The notes under the pieces are model-generated. The model searched no databases and was not told the origin of the DNA. It saw only the letters and a program-made list of their open reading frames with translations. The translations under genes were made by a program, and so were the position numbers. Shown here in pieces: positions 1 through 6,842 of a stretch of DNA of 27,818 nt (positions are counted from its first letter, which is position 1; each line of letters begins with the position of its first letter). The DNA is from a bacterium (GTDB lineage Bacteria > Bacillota > Clostridia > Oscillospirales > Oscillospiraceae): positions 1-27,818 of the forward strand of contig SFVC01000032.1 in the NCBI GenBank assembly GCA_004560375.1. Reading direction: 5' to 3'.

Positions 1-213
1 AAAATCTGTGATGAAAACGGAATCAAGCGTTTCTGTATGCACGCTCTGAGGCACACTTATGCTACTCGCGCGATTGAAAGCGGGATGCAGCCGAAGGTAC
101 TTCAGAGGCTATTGGGTCACGCCAGTATCCAGACCACCATGGATAAATATGTGCATGTGACAGATGACTCACTGATCGCCGGCGTACAGCAATTTGAGGC
201 CAGCAGAATGTAA
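1..213 (+). CDS. Tyrosine recombinase (integrase), C-terminal end only
   Basis: The frame is open from base 1 to a TAA at 211-213, so the gene begins before the window. The 70 visible residues are the end of a phage/ICE-type tyrosine recombinase catalytic domain. They hold the box-II H-x-L-R-H-T motif (HALRHTYAT), the LLGHAS motif with the next conserved His, and the nucleophile Tyr in MDKYVHV about nine residues on. These enzymes cut and rejoin att sites during integration and excision. Codon use is more AT-rich than in the following genes, which fits a mobile origin. The gene points at ychF and stops about 120 bases before it, so this is probably the integrase end of an inserted element. 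Whether the 5' part is intact cannot be seen. Confidence 0.9.
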   Translation, partial: KICDENGIKRFCMHALRHTYATRAIESGMQPKVLQRLLGHASIQTTMDKYVHVTDDSLIAGVQQFEASRM

Positions 214-233
214 CTGCACATAAGTCAATGGCA

Positions 234-266
234 AAATGGTGAAGAAATGGTACAGTAATGGTGAAG
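234..266 (+). repeat. Three tandem 11-bp repeats downstream of the integrase
   Basis: Three adjacent 11-mers, AAATGGTGAAG, AAATGGTACAG and TAATGGTGAAG, lie at 234-244, 245-255 and 256-266. Units 1 and 3 differ at one base; units 1 and 2 differ at two. Short direct repeats beside a tyrosine integrase gene are typical of arm-type binding sites for the integrase N-terminal domain, so this is a candidate att-site arm region. The function is inferred from position only. The recombination core was not identified, although 267-331 is the likely place. Confidence 0.6.
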
Positions 267-331
267 CTCTAAAGGAGCAAAACCTGGAAACCATTGATAA
301 ATCAGGACTTTCTAAGGAGATGTAAAGCAAT

Positions 332-1429
332 ATGAAATTAGGCATCGTCGGCCTGCCCAACGTGGGCAAGTCCACCCTGTTCAACGCCATCACCAACGCC
401 GGCGCGGAGAGCGCCAACTACCCCTTCTGCACCATCGACCCCAACGTGGGCACCGTGGCGGTGCCGGACAGCCGGCTGGACTGGCTGTCCGACTTCTACA
501 AGCCCAAGAAAACCACCCCCGCCGTGGTGGAGTTCGTGGACATCGCGGGCCTGGTGAAGGGGGCCTCCCGGGGGGAGGGGCTGGGCAACAAGTTCCTGGC
601 CAACATCCGGGAGTGCGCCGCCATCGTCCACGTGGTGCGCTGCTTTGACGACGAGAACGTCATCCACGTGGAGGGCTCCACCGACCCCATCCGGGATATG
701 GACATCATCGATCTGGAGCTGATCATGGCGGACGTGGAGATGGCCGACCGCCGCATCGACAAGGCCCGGAAGGCCGCCAAGGCGGACAAGAAGTTCAACC
801 ACGAGGCGGAGGTGTTCGAGGGCCTGCGGGACTGGCTCAACGACGGCAAGTCCGCCCGATCCTACCTGGCTGAGGTGGACGAGGAGGACGGGGCCCTTAT
901 CGCCACCAGCGAGCTGCTGTCCCTGAAGCCGGTGATCTACGCCGCCAACCTGGACGAGGACGGCTTCGCCGACCCCACCGGCGTGCCCTACTACAATCAG
1001 GTGGCGGAGCGGGCCGCCGGGGAGGGGGCCCAGGTGATCCCCGTGTGCGCCAAGCTGGAGGCGGAGATCGCCGAGCTGCCCGCCGACGAGAAGGCCATGT
1101 TCCTGGAGGATCTGGGCATCGGGGAGAGCGGCCTGGATCGGCTCATCAAGGCCAGCTACACTCTGCTGGGCCTCATCTCCTTCCTCACCTCCGGCGAGGA
1201 CGAGTGCCGGGCCTGGACCATCACCCGGGGCACCAAGGCCCCCCAGGCGGCGGGCAAAATCCACACCGACTTCGAGAGGGGCTTCATCCGGGCGGAGACG
1301 GTGGCCTTCGAGGATTTGAAGAACTGCGGCTCCATGGCCGCCGCCCGGGAAAAGGGCCTGATCCGCTCCGAGGGCAAGGAGTATGTGGTGCAGGATGGGG
1401 ATATCATCCTGTTCCGGTTTAATGTGTAA
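332..1429 (+). CDS. ychF: YchF/OLA1-type P-loop ATPase
   Basis: 365 residues, the usual YchF length. The Walker A motif GLPNVGKST is at residues 7-15, followed by the conserved YPFCTIDPN and the DIAGLVKGASRGEGLGNKFL switch II region. The base-specificity motif is NLDE rather than NKxD, the hallmark that makes YchF prefer ATP over GTP. The C-terminal TGS domain (about 280-365) includes AWTITRGTKAPQAAGKIH. YchF binds ribosomes and has been linked to stress responses and translation quality control. The ATG is preceded by an AAGGAG site at 315-320. There is no good promoter immediately upstream, only the presumed element end, so an insertion may have changed its expression. Confidence 0.97.
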   Translation: MKLGIVGLPNVGKSTLFNAITNAGAESANYPFCTIDPNVGTVAVPDSRLDWLSDFYKPKKTTPAVVEFVDIAGLVKGASRGEGLGNKFLANIRECAAIVHVVRCFDDENVIHVEGSTDPIRDMDIIDLELIMADVEMADRRIDKARKAAKADKKFNHEAEVFEGLRDWLNDGKSARSYLAEVDEEDGALIATSELLSLKPVIYAANLDEDGFADPTGVPYYNQVAERAAGEGAQVIPVCAKLEAEIAELPADEKAMFLEDLGIGESGLDRLIKASYTLLGLISFLTSGEDECRAWTITRGTKAPQAAGKIHTDFERGFIRAETVAFEDLKNCGSMAAAREKGLIRSEGKEYVVQDGDIILFRFNV

Positions 1430-1461
1430 CGCAGAATTTCATCGTGAACGCCTTGATCTTG

Positions 1462-1495
1462 ACGGGGGTTGCCGTTTGATAGCGGCAACCCCCGT
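1462..1495. terminator. Hairpin after ychF
   Basis: A perfect 13-bp inverted repeat (ACGGGGGTTGCCG and its complement) with an 8-base loop begins 33 bases after the ychF stop. No long T-run follows directly, but a short run (GTTTTT) comes about 15 bases later. It lies between convergent genes and probably ends ychF transcription. Confidence 0.65.
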
Positions 1496-1580
1496 TGGCA
1501 TTCTACCCCTGTTTTTCCCTATCGGATCCGTGCATTGGGCCTCTCTGCCATAGCATTCATTGGCAACCCGCTTTGTGCCG

Positions 1581-1602
1581 CAGCACCTGCCCCCGGGTGC
1601 TG
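1581..1602 (-). terminator. Possible hairpin after the amidase gene
   Basis: A 7-bp inverted repeat (CAGCACC/GGTGCTG, loop of 8) lies just beyond the amidase stop codon. There is no U-tract on the minus strand, so terminator function is uncertain. The rest of 1496-1609 shows nothing else. Confidence 0.3.
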
Positions 1603-1609
1603 TGCGCTT

Positions 1610-2434
1610 TTAATCCAGCTTGCCCATCCGATCCAGCACCGTCATGGTGCGGCAAAAGTCCTCGGACACGTTGAGCACGCCCTCCGCCGTGCCCTTCAGC
1701 GCCCCGGCCTCCACCAGCTTCTCCACCGCGGGGCGGTAGTACTCGGGCACCTCGGCCAGCGTCTTGTAATAGGTCATCTCGTCATCCTCCTCCGGATCAG
1801 GTTTGGGGTCGGGGTCGGGCTCCGGCTTGGGGGCCAGGGCTGCCGCCACGTCCCGGCGGAAATCGTCCATGCTCTTGCCATGGCGGGGGAACCAGTGCTC
1901 CACGTCGGCGTGGCCGGAGGCCACCCCCCGGCGGTAGCCCTCGCTGTGGCAGATCACCACTCCGTCCGCCAGCGGGTTCAGGCCGTACTCTTTGCACAGC
2001 AGGGCGGTGAGCTCCACCGCCTCCCGGTATACCGTTTTAAAATAGGCCGGGTCGGTGAGCGCGTCCTCGCAGATCTCAAAGCTGATGTGGGTGTTGTTGG
2101 CGCTGCCGCCGCTGGTGCCCGTGCCGGCGTGCCAGCCCCGGTGGTTCCAGGGCAGGGTCTGCACCGACGCGATGGAGCCGTCCGCCAGCTTGCCGATGAA
2201 GCCGTGGACGCACACGTCCAGCCCCGGGCGGTTCCAGTGGTTGCCGTTCCTGTTCTGACCCAGCTGGGCCAGCAGGGCGGCGTAGTCCCCGTCCCCGCCC
2301 TTCACGGGCTGGACGTACCGCCGCAGGGTCGGGTTGTCCGCCCCGGTGGAGTGCACCATGACGCCCTTGGGCTGGATGGTGCGCTTGGTGCGATAGCAGT
2401 CATTTTCCGTCAAAAGGCAGCGGATCAGCTTCAT
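1610..2434 (-). CDS. Phage-type N-acetylmuramoyl-L-alanine amidase (endolysin)
   Basis: 274 residues from the ATG at 2434; a longer open frame upstream is the holin region read out of frame. The N-terminal 200 residues are an Amidase_2/PGRP domain. A Zn-ligand-type His is in VMVHST (H28), the conserved HRGWHAG stretch is at 98-104, and a second His cluster is in CHSEG and HADVEHWFPRHGKS (163-188). A Pro/Asp-rich linker (202-219) leads to a C-terminal module of about 53 residues (222-274, YYKTLAEVPEYYRPAVEKL...), SLH-like and familiar from clostridial prophage amidases. It cleaves the amide bond between muramic acid and L-Ala. There is no signal peptide, so export would need the holin. Its start overlaps the holin stop by four bases (ATGA), meaning translational coupling. 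Confidence 0.9.
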   Translation of the reverse strand: MKLIRCLLTENDCYRTKRTIQPKGVMVHSTGADNPTLRRYVQPVKGGDGDYAALLAQLGQNRNGNHWNRPGLDVCVHGFIGKLADGSIASVQTLPWNHRGWHAGTGTSGGSANNTHISFEICEDALTDPAYFKTVYREAVELTALLCKEYGLNPLADGVVICHSEGYRRGVASGHADVEHWFPRHGKSMDDFRRDVAAALAPKPEPDPDPKPDPEEDDEMTYYKTLAEVPEYYRPAVEKLVEAGALKGTAEGVLNVSEDFCRTMTVLDRMGKLD

Positions 2435-2634
2435 TGGCCGTTCCCCCCGCTCTGATTCTGCCGTTCTATCTGGGTGCCGAAGTAAAAGGCGATGATAACG
2501 GTATACACCGTCATAAAGTCCTGGCCCACCTCCCCGGTGACCGCCAGAAAGGCGAACACCGCCGTCAGCGCCAGCGTCACCAGCGACTTGACGCACAGCA
2601 GCCGGGCCAGCCGGTTCTGCAATACCTCTTTCAT
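2431..2634 (-). CDS. Small phage-type holin
   Basis: 67 residues. A basic N-terminus (MKEVLQNRLARLLCVK) leads into two hydrophobic segments, about 17-33 and 38-53, separated by a short EVGQD turn, and a polar tail (QIERQNQSGGNGQ). This is the layout of a class II two-span holin. Holins form membrane lesions that release the endolysin. The ATG follows GAGGAG with a 6-base gap, and the stop overlaps the amidase start (ATGA), so holin and amidase form one lysis cassette. No capsid, tail or other phage gene surrounds it in the window. Identity rests on size, topology and neighbour; no specific holin family was recognised. Confidence 0.8.
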   Translation of the reverse strand: MKEVLQNRLARLLCVKSLVTLALTAVFAFLAVTGEVGQDFMTVYTVIIAFYFGTQIERQNQSGGNGQ

Positions 2635-2752
2635 TCAATGCTCCTCTCTGTCTCGCAGATTGTTCCTCCGGGGCCGTCAGGCCCCTCAACCACGGTTATG
2701 CGCCCCGCCCCGCCGCCGTGCCTGTCCGTCCCGCCCTGTCCGCAGCCTCCAT
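2631..2752 (-). pseudogene. Possible broken small gene ahead of the holin
   Basis: On the minus strand an ATG at 2752 sits behind a strong AAGGAGGGAGG site, but its frame stops after 18 codons. The -1 frame stays open to a TGA at 2631-2633 that overlaps the holin ATG as ATGA, the coupling pattern also seen between holin and amidase. One slip or base error in the G-rich run (plus strand 2701-2718) would join both parts into a protein of about 38 residues ending RITVVEGPDGP...TERSIE. I do not recognise it. It could equally be chance in GC-rich DNA. Confidence 0.25.
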
Positions 2753-2795
2753 GGCCCTCCCTCCTTCCAGGAAACAGGATTTTTCCCGGCGGCTG

Positions 2796-2824
2796 TTGCT
2801 CTTTTGGGTACAAGGTGATATAAT
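2796..2824 (+). promoter_or_regulatory. Promoter for prfC
   Basis: TTGCTC at 2796-2801, a 17-base spacer, and TATAAT at 2819-2824 preceded by TG at 2816-2817 (extended -10). Predicted start near 2831 gives a leader of about 90 bases before prfC. Confidence 0.7.
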
Positions 2825-2852
2825 GTCTTGCCAATCATTTCAATTCAACGCT

Positions 2853-2871
2853 GGGAGGGTTCCCCATGTAA
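2853..2871 (+). promoter_or_regulatory. Minimal start-stop uORF (ATGTAA) with ribosome site in the prfC leader
   Basis: GGGAGGG at 2853-2859, a 6-base gap, then ATG immediately followed by TAA (2866-2871). The arrangement resembles the true prfC start (GGAGGG, seven bases, ATG at 2923), as if the initiation region were duplicated 57 bases upstream. A ribosome initiating here would have a stop codon in the A site at once. A regulatory link to RF3 level is inference. Confidence 0.4.
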
Positions 2872-2922
2872 ATCCGGCCATCCACCCCACAACCAAACCT
2901 ATTACAATGGAGGGAACACCCC

Positions 2923-4524
2923 ATGTCACAATACGAATCCGAAATCAAACGCCGCCGAACCTTCGCCATCATCAGCCACCCCGACGCGGGCAAAACCACC
3001 CTGACGGAGAAATTCCTGCTCTACGGGGGCGCCATCGCCCAGGCCGGGGTGGTGAAGGGCAAGAAGAACGCCCGGGCCGCCACCTCCGACTGGATGGAGA
3101 TCGAAAAGCAGCGCGGCATCTCCGTCACCTCGTCGGTGATGCAGTTCCAGTACGAGGGCTTCTGCATCAACATCCTGGACACCCCCGGCCACCAGGACTT
3201 CTCCGAGGACACCTACCGCACCCTGATGGCCGCCGACTCCGCCGTCATGGTCATCGACGCCGCCAAGGGCGTGGAGGCCCAGACCCGGAAGCTGTTCAAG
3301 GTGTGCCGCCTGCGGGACATCCCCATTTTCACCTTCATCAACAAGATGGATCGGGAGGCCCGGGATCCCTTTGAGCTGTGCCAGGAGCTGGAGCACGAGC
3401 TGGGCATCGACACCTACGCCGTCAACTGGCCCATCGGCTGCGGCAAGGCGTTTCAGGGCGTGTACGACCGGGAGCGGAAGCGGATTATCCACTTCACCTC
3501 CAACGGCGGATCCAAGGCGGCCACCGCCACCGAGGTGGCCCTGGACGACCCCGCCCTGGCGGAACTCATCGGTTCCTCCTACCGGGATCAGCTCAACGAC
3601 GAGATCGAGCTGCTGGACGGGGCCTCCTGCGAGTTCGACCTGGATCGGGTGCGCCACGGGCAGCTGTCCCCGGTGTTCTTCGGCTCCGCCCTCACCAACT
3701 TCGGCGTGGAGCCCTTCCTGGAGGACTTTCTGAGAATGACTACCGCCCCCCTGCCCCGGACGGCGGGGGACGAGCTCATCGACTCCTTTGACGACGGCTT
3801 CTCCGCCTTCGTGTTCAAAATCCAGGCCAACATGAACAAGGCCCACCGGGATCGGATCGCCTTCATGCGGGTGGTGTCCGGCAAGTTCGAGGCGGACAAG
3901 GAGGTCTACCACGTCCAGGGAGGCAAGAAGCTCAAGCTCTCCCGGCCTCAGCAGCTCATGGCCGCCGAGCGGGAGATCATCGAGGAGGCCTACGCCGGGG
4001 ACATCATCGGCGTGTTCGACCCGGGCATCTTTGCCATCGGGGACACCCTGTGCACCGCCGCCCACAAGTTCCAGTTCGACCCCATCCCCACCTTCGCCCC
4101 GGAGCACTTCCGCCGGGTGCGGCCCCTGGACACCATGAAGCGCAAGCAGTTCCTCAAAGGCATGGAGCAGATCGCCCAGGAGGGCGCCATTCAGATCTTC
4201 AAGACCCCCTACTCCGGCATGGAGGAGGTCATTGTGGGCGTGGTGGGCACCCTGCAATTTGATGTGCTGGAGTACCGGCTGAAAAACGAGTACGGCGTGG
4301 ATCTGTACGCCGAGGGCCTGCCCTACGAGTACCTGCGCTGGCTTCACCACGAGGGGGAGGAGCCTTTGCGGGCGGACGACCTCACCCTCCCCGGGGACGC
4401 CATGCTGGTGGAGGACTACCGGCAGAACCAGCTGCTGCTGTTCGCCTCCCAGTGGTCCATCAACTGGACGGCGGAGCGGAATAAGCAGATCACCCTGTCC
4501 GAGTTCGGCGGGGCCAAATTCTGA
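2923..4524 (+). CDS. prfC: Peptide chain release factor 3
   Basis: 533 residues, the normal RF3 length. GTPase motifs are clear: SHPDAGKTTL (G1, near residue 18), the RGISVTSSVM switch I region, DTPGHQDF (G3) and NKMDREARDP (G4). RF3-specific domains II and III follow, with the conserved C-terminal LLFASQWSINW-like region. RF3 is a GTPase that removes RF1/RF2 from the ribosome after peptide release and takes part in post-peptidyl quality control. The start is supported by GGAGGG seven bases upstream. It is monocistronic: its own promoter precedes it and a strong hairpin overlaps its stop codon. Confidence 0.97.
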   Translation: MSQYESEIKRRRTFAIISHPDAGKTTLTEKFLLYGGAIAQAGVVKGKKNARAATSDWMEIEKQRGISVTSSVMQFQYEGFCINILDTPGHQDFSEDTYRTLMAADSAVMVIDAAKGVEAQTRKLFKVCRLRDIPIFTFINKMDREARDPFELCQELEHELGIDTYAVNWPIGCGKAFQGVYDRERKRIIHFTSNGGSKAATATEVALDDPALAELIGSSYRDQLNDEIELLDGASCEFDLDRVRHGQLSPVFFGSALTNFGVEPFLEDFLRMTTAPLPRTAGDELIDSFDDGFSAFVFKIQANMNKAHRDRIAFMRVVSGKFEADKEVYHVQGGKKLKLSRPQQLMAAEREIIEEAYAGDIIGVFDPGIFAIGDTLCTAAHKFQFDPIPTFAPEHFRRVRPLDTMKRKQFLKGMEQIAQEGAIQIFKTPYSGMEEVIVGVVGTLQFDVLEYRLKNEYGVDLYAEGLPYEYLRWLHHEGEEPLRADDLTLPGDAMLVEDYRQNQLLLFASQWSINWTAERNKQITLSEFGGAKF

Positions 4525-4564
4525 GAACAGGGCGGCGGTTTAAAAAAACCGCCGCCCTGTTCTC
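4523..4564. terminator. Strong terminator overlapping the prfC stop codon
   Basis: A perfect 19-bp stem begins inside the TGA stop of prfC (4522-4524), with an AAAA loop at 4542-4545. The T's on the right side are inside the stem rather than following it. The stem is long enough to work in either direction. Confidence 0.75.
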
Positions 4565-4612
4565 ACCCAACCGGGTTTTCCCTCATAGGATGGGCAAAAG
4601 GAGGGCAAACCC

Positions 4613-5194
4613 ATGGCAAACACCTATCTGCTCAGCGACGGGGCCAAGCGCTACCTGTGCTGCTACTACCAGATCCTGGACGAGATGATCCAGGGCGTCA
4701 CCACCGCCAAGCTCACCCAGAGCATCTCCCACAACCTCATCGTCCAGCTCATCCCCCACCAACAGGCCGCCGTCCGGATGTGTCGGAACCTCCTGGAGGT
4801 TTCCGACGACCGAACCGTCCGCCGTCTGGCTCAGGGCATGGCGGAGCAGTGCGCCCAGACCGTCCAGGCTCTGGAGGAAATCCTGCCCGCCGCGGATCAG
4901 CTCACCAATCCCCGGCCGGAGCTGTGGCTGTGCCAGCGGCGGACGGATCTGATCCTCCGGGAGATGTTCGCCCGGATGCGGTCTGCCCCGGAGGGGAACC
5001 GGCTGGACGCGGTGTTCCTGCGGCAGATGCTCCCCCACTGTCGGGGCGGGGCCCAGGCCGTCCGAACCACCCTGCGGTACGAGCTGTGCACCCAACTACC
5101 CCCCGTCCTGCGGGGCGTGCTGGATGAGCAGTGCCGAAACGCGCACCGCATGGAGGCTTCCCTCCGGCGGATGGGCTGTCCTGTGGTTTCTTGA
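4613..5194 (+). CDS. DUF305-like helical protein of unknown function
   Basis: 193 residues, start supported by AAAGGAGGG seven bases before the ATG. It is predicted mainly helical, with no signal peptide or membrane segment. Two similar segments, VQLIPHQQAAVRMCRNLL (about 44-61) and FLRQMLPHCRGGAQAVR (135-151), match the M-x-P-H-x-x-A-[IV] pattern of DUF305, a ferritin-like four-helix fold with paired His/Met residues. Cysteines are frequent (residues 16, 17, 57, 80, 107, 143, 159, 174, 189), which may suit metal binding, but that is inference. Most DUF305 proteins are exported; this one appears cytoplasmic. It stands alone between the prfC terminator and its own terminator. Confidence 0.65.
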   Translation: MANTYLLSDGAKRYLCCYYQILDEMIQGVTTAKLTQSISHNLIVQLIPHQQAAVRMCRNLLEVSDDRTVRRLAQGMAEQCAQTVQALEEILPAADQLTNPRPELWLCQRRTDLILREMFARMRSAPEGNRLDAVFLRQMLPHCRGGAQAVRTTLRYELCTQLPPVLRGVLDEQCRNAHRMEASLRRMGCPVVS

Positions 5195-5211
5195 CAACAG
5201 GGGGCGTTTGT

Positions 5212-5235
5212 AGCAAGGGCACTCCCTTGCTTTTT
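5212..5235 (+). terminator. Rho-independent terminator after the DUF305-like gene
   Basis: AGCAAGGG, loop CACT, CCCTTGCT, then a run of five T's (5231-5235). It starts 18 bases after the stop codon. Confidence 0.8.
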
Positions 5236-5255
5236 AACCCCGTTCCTGTTATACT
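5228..5255 (+). promoter_or_regulatory. Promoter for the GH13 gene
   Basis: TTGCTT at 5228-5233, a 16-base spacer and TATACT at 5250-5255 preceded by TG (extended -10). The -35 lies within the right arm and T-run of the upstream terminator. Confidence 0.6.
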
Positions 5256-5305
5256 TATGGCTCACGGCTTCACCGCCAGGACGAAAGAGAAAGGAAGTGA
5301 CGCCC

Positions 5306-6616
5306 ATGTGGGCGGAGCGCAGCGTATTTTATCAGATCTATCCCCTGGGCTTCTGCGGGGCCCCCAGGGAGAACGACGGCGTCCCCGCCAGCCGCATCGG
5401 CAAAATCGGGGACTGGGCCGGACATATTCAAAAGCTGGGGGCGAACGCGGTCTACCTGTGCCCTATTTTTGACAGCGACCGCCACGGCTACGACACCCGG
5501 GACTACCGGAAGATCGACTGCCGCCTGGGCACCAACGAGGACTTCGCCCAGGTGTGCGAAACCCTCCACGCCCACGGCATCAAGGTGGTGCTGGACGGGG
5601 TGTTCAACCATGTGGGCCGGGGCTTCTGGGCCTTTCGGGACGTGCAGGAGAAGAAGTGGGACTCCCCCTACAAGGACTGGTTCCACATCAGCTTCGACGG
5701 CAACTCCAACTACAACGACGGCTTCTGGTACGAGGGCTGGGAGGGCCACTTCGAGCTGGTGAAGCTCAACCTTCGCAACCCCGCCGTAGTGGACTACCTG
5801 CTGGACACGGTGAAGTTCTGGGTGGACGAGTTCGGCATCGACGGGCTGCGGCTGGACGTGGCCTACTGCCTGGACAAGGACTTCCTGCGCCGGCTGCGCT
5901 CCTTCTGCGGCGGGCTGAAGCCGGAGTTTCTCCTGCTGGGCGAGACCCTCCACGGGGACTACAACCAGTGGGTCAACGAGGAGATGCTCCACTCCTGCAC
6001 CAACTACGAGTGCTACAAGGGGCTGTACTCCAGCTTCAACTCCATGAACCTGTTTGAGATCGTCCACTCTCTAAAGCGGCAGTTCGGCCCGGAAAACTGG
6101 ACGCTGTACAAGGGCAAGCACCTGCTGTGCTTCGCCGACAACCACGACGTGACCCGGGTGGCCTCTATTTTGCAAAATCGGTCGCACCTGCCCCTGCTGT
6201 ACGGGGTGCTGTTCGGGATGCCCGGCATTCCCTGCCTCTACTACGGCAGCGAGTGGGGGGCGAAGGGCGACAAGTCCCAGGGGGACGAGGCCCTGCGGCC
6301 CTGCTTCGACGCCCCGGAGTGGAATGAGCTGACGGATCGGATCGCCGCCATGGCAAAGGCCCACAGGGACAGCGAGGCCCTGTGCTGGGGCGACTTCCAG
6401 GATGTGGTGCTCACCAACAAGCAGGCCATCTTCCAGCGCCGCACCGACGGCGAGCGGGTGCTGGTGGCGGTGAACGCGGACAGCCAGCCCTACACCGCCC
6501 ACTTCGACGCGGGCTGCGGCCGGGCGGTGGATCTGCTCACCGGGGAGGCGCACGACTTCGGCGGCGGCAGCGAGCTGCCCCCCTACAGCGTGTTTTATTG
6601 GAGGTGTGAGCGGTAA
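5306..6616 (+). CDS. Alpha-amylase family glycoside hydrolase (GH13)
   Basis: 436 residues from the ATG at 5306; an in-frame GTG at 5297 lies on top of the ribosome site (AAAGGAAG), so the ATG is preferred. All four GH13 regions are present: DGVFNH (97-102), GLRLDVA with nucleophile D184, LLGETL with acid/base E213, and ADNHDVTR with D281. The start SVFYQIYPLGFCGAP and HGYDTRDY (60-67) are typical of the maltogenic/cyclomaltodextrinase-like branch, but the extra N-terminal domain of many such enzymes is absent. There is no signal peptide, so it likely acts on imported maltodextrins in the cytoplasm. A short beta C-domain ends at YSVFYWR. Exact substrate cannot be told from sequence. Confidence 0.93.
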   Translation: MWAERSVFYQIYPLGFCGAPRENDGVPASRIGKIGDWAGHIQKLGANAVYLCPIFDSDRHGYDTRDYRKIDCRLGTNEDFAQVCETLHAHGIKVVLDGVFNHVGRGFWAFRDVQEKKWDSPYKDWFHISFDGNSNYNDGFWYEGWEGHFELVKLNLRNPAVVDYLLDTVKFWVDEFGIDGLRLDVAYCLDKDFLRRLRSFCGGLKPEFLLLGETLHGDYNQWVNEEMLHSCTNYECYKGLYSSFNSMNLFEIVHSLKRQFGPENWTLYKGKHLLCFADNHDVTRVASILQNRSHLPLLYGVLFGMPGIPCLYYGSEWGAKGDKSQGDEALRPCFDAPEWNELTDRIAAMAKAHRDSEALCWGDFQDVVLTNKQAIFQRRTDGERVLVAVNADSQPYTAHFDAGCGRAVDLLTGEAHDFGGGSELPPYSVFYWRCER

Positions 6617-6631
6617 TCCCTTCCGCACAGA

Positions 6632-6664
6632 AAAGAGCCCGGAAGCATGGCTTCCGGGCTCTTT
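6632..6664. terminator. Shared terminator between GH13 gene and feo operon
   Basis: A perfect 15-bp stem (AAAGAGCCCGGAAGC and complement) with an ATG loop. T's close the right arm on the plus strand, and A's opening the left arm become U's on the minus strand. It can therefore serve both convergent units. Confidence 0.85.
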
Positions 6665-6665
6665 C

Positions 6666-6839
6666 TTATTCCTCTGAATGGCAGATCCCCCGGGAGGGGC
6701 AGCCGTCACAACCTCCCCCACAGCCGGATTTGCCCATCTTCCGCCCCTTCCACTGCCCCCGGATCACGGCGGCCAGCACCAGGGCGATCAGGGCGATCAC
6801 CAGGAGATTGCCCCAGTTTTCGCTGAGAAACCCAGCCAT
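6666..6839 (-). CDS. FeoB-associated Cys-rich membrane protein
   Basis: 57 residues, from ATG at 6839 to TAA at 6666-6668. One N-terminal membrane span (about residues 11-26, NLLVIALIALVLAAVI) is followed by a basic stretch (RGQWKGRKMGKSG) and a cysteine cluster C-x3-C-x2-C-x5-C at residues 40, 44, 47 and 53. This is the pattern of the small FeoB-associated family found after feoB in many Firmicutes. Its ATG is three bases past the feoB stop, so it is the third gene of the operon. The cysteines may bind iron or a cofactor; the function is not established. Confidence 0.88.
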   Translation of the reverse strand: MAGFLSENWGNLLVIALIALVLAAVIRGQWKGRKMGKSGCGGGCDGCPSRGICHSEE

Positions 6840-6842
6840 AGC

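Noticed and set aside
338..1264. Long minus-strand open frame opposite ychF
   Set aside because: High GC leaves antisense frames open; the translation is Gly/Leu/Val/His-rich with no family motif and ychF itself is certain.
2631..2834. Minus-strand 67-codon frame starting with TTG at 2834
   Set aside because: No ribosome site at that TTG. Only the part from the ATG at 2752 has a plausible signal, kept as a low-confidence broken gene.
2926..4350. 474-codon minus-strand frame opposite prfC
   Set aside because: Shadow of prfC codon bias; low-complexity composition, no ribosome site.
5191..5196. TTGACA near the end of the DUF305-like gene
   Set aside because: No -10 hexamer at 16-18 bases; the next bases form a terminator.
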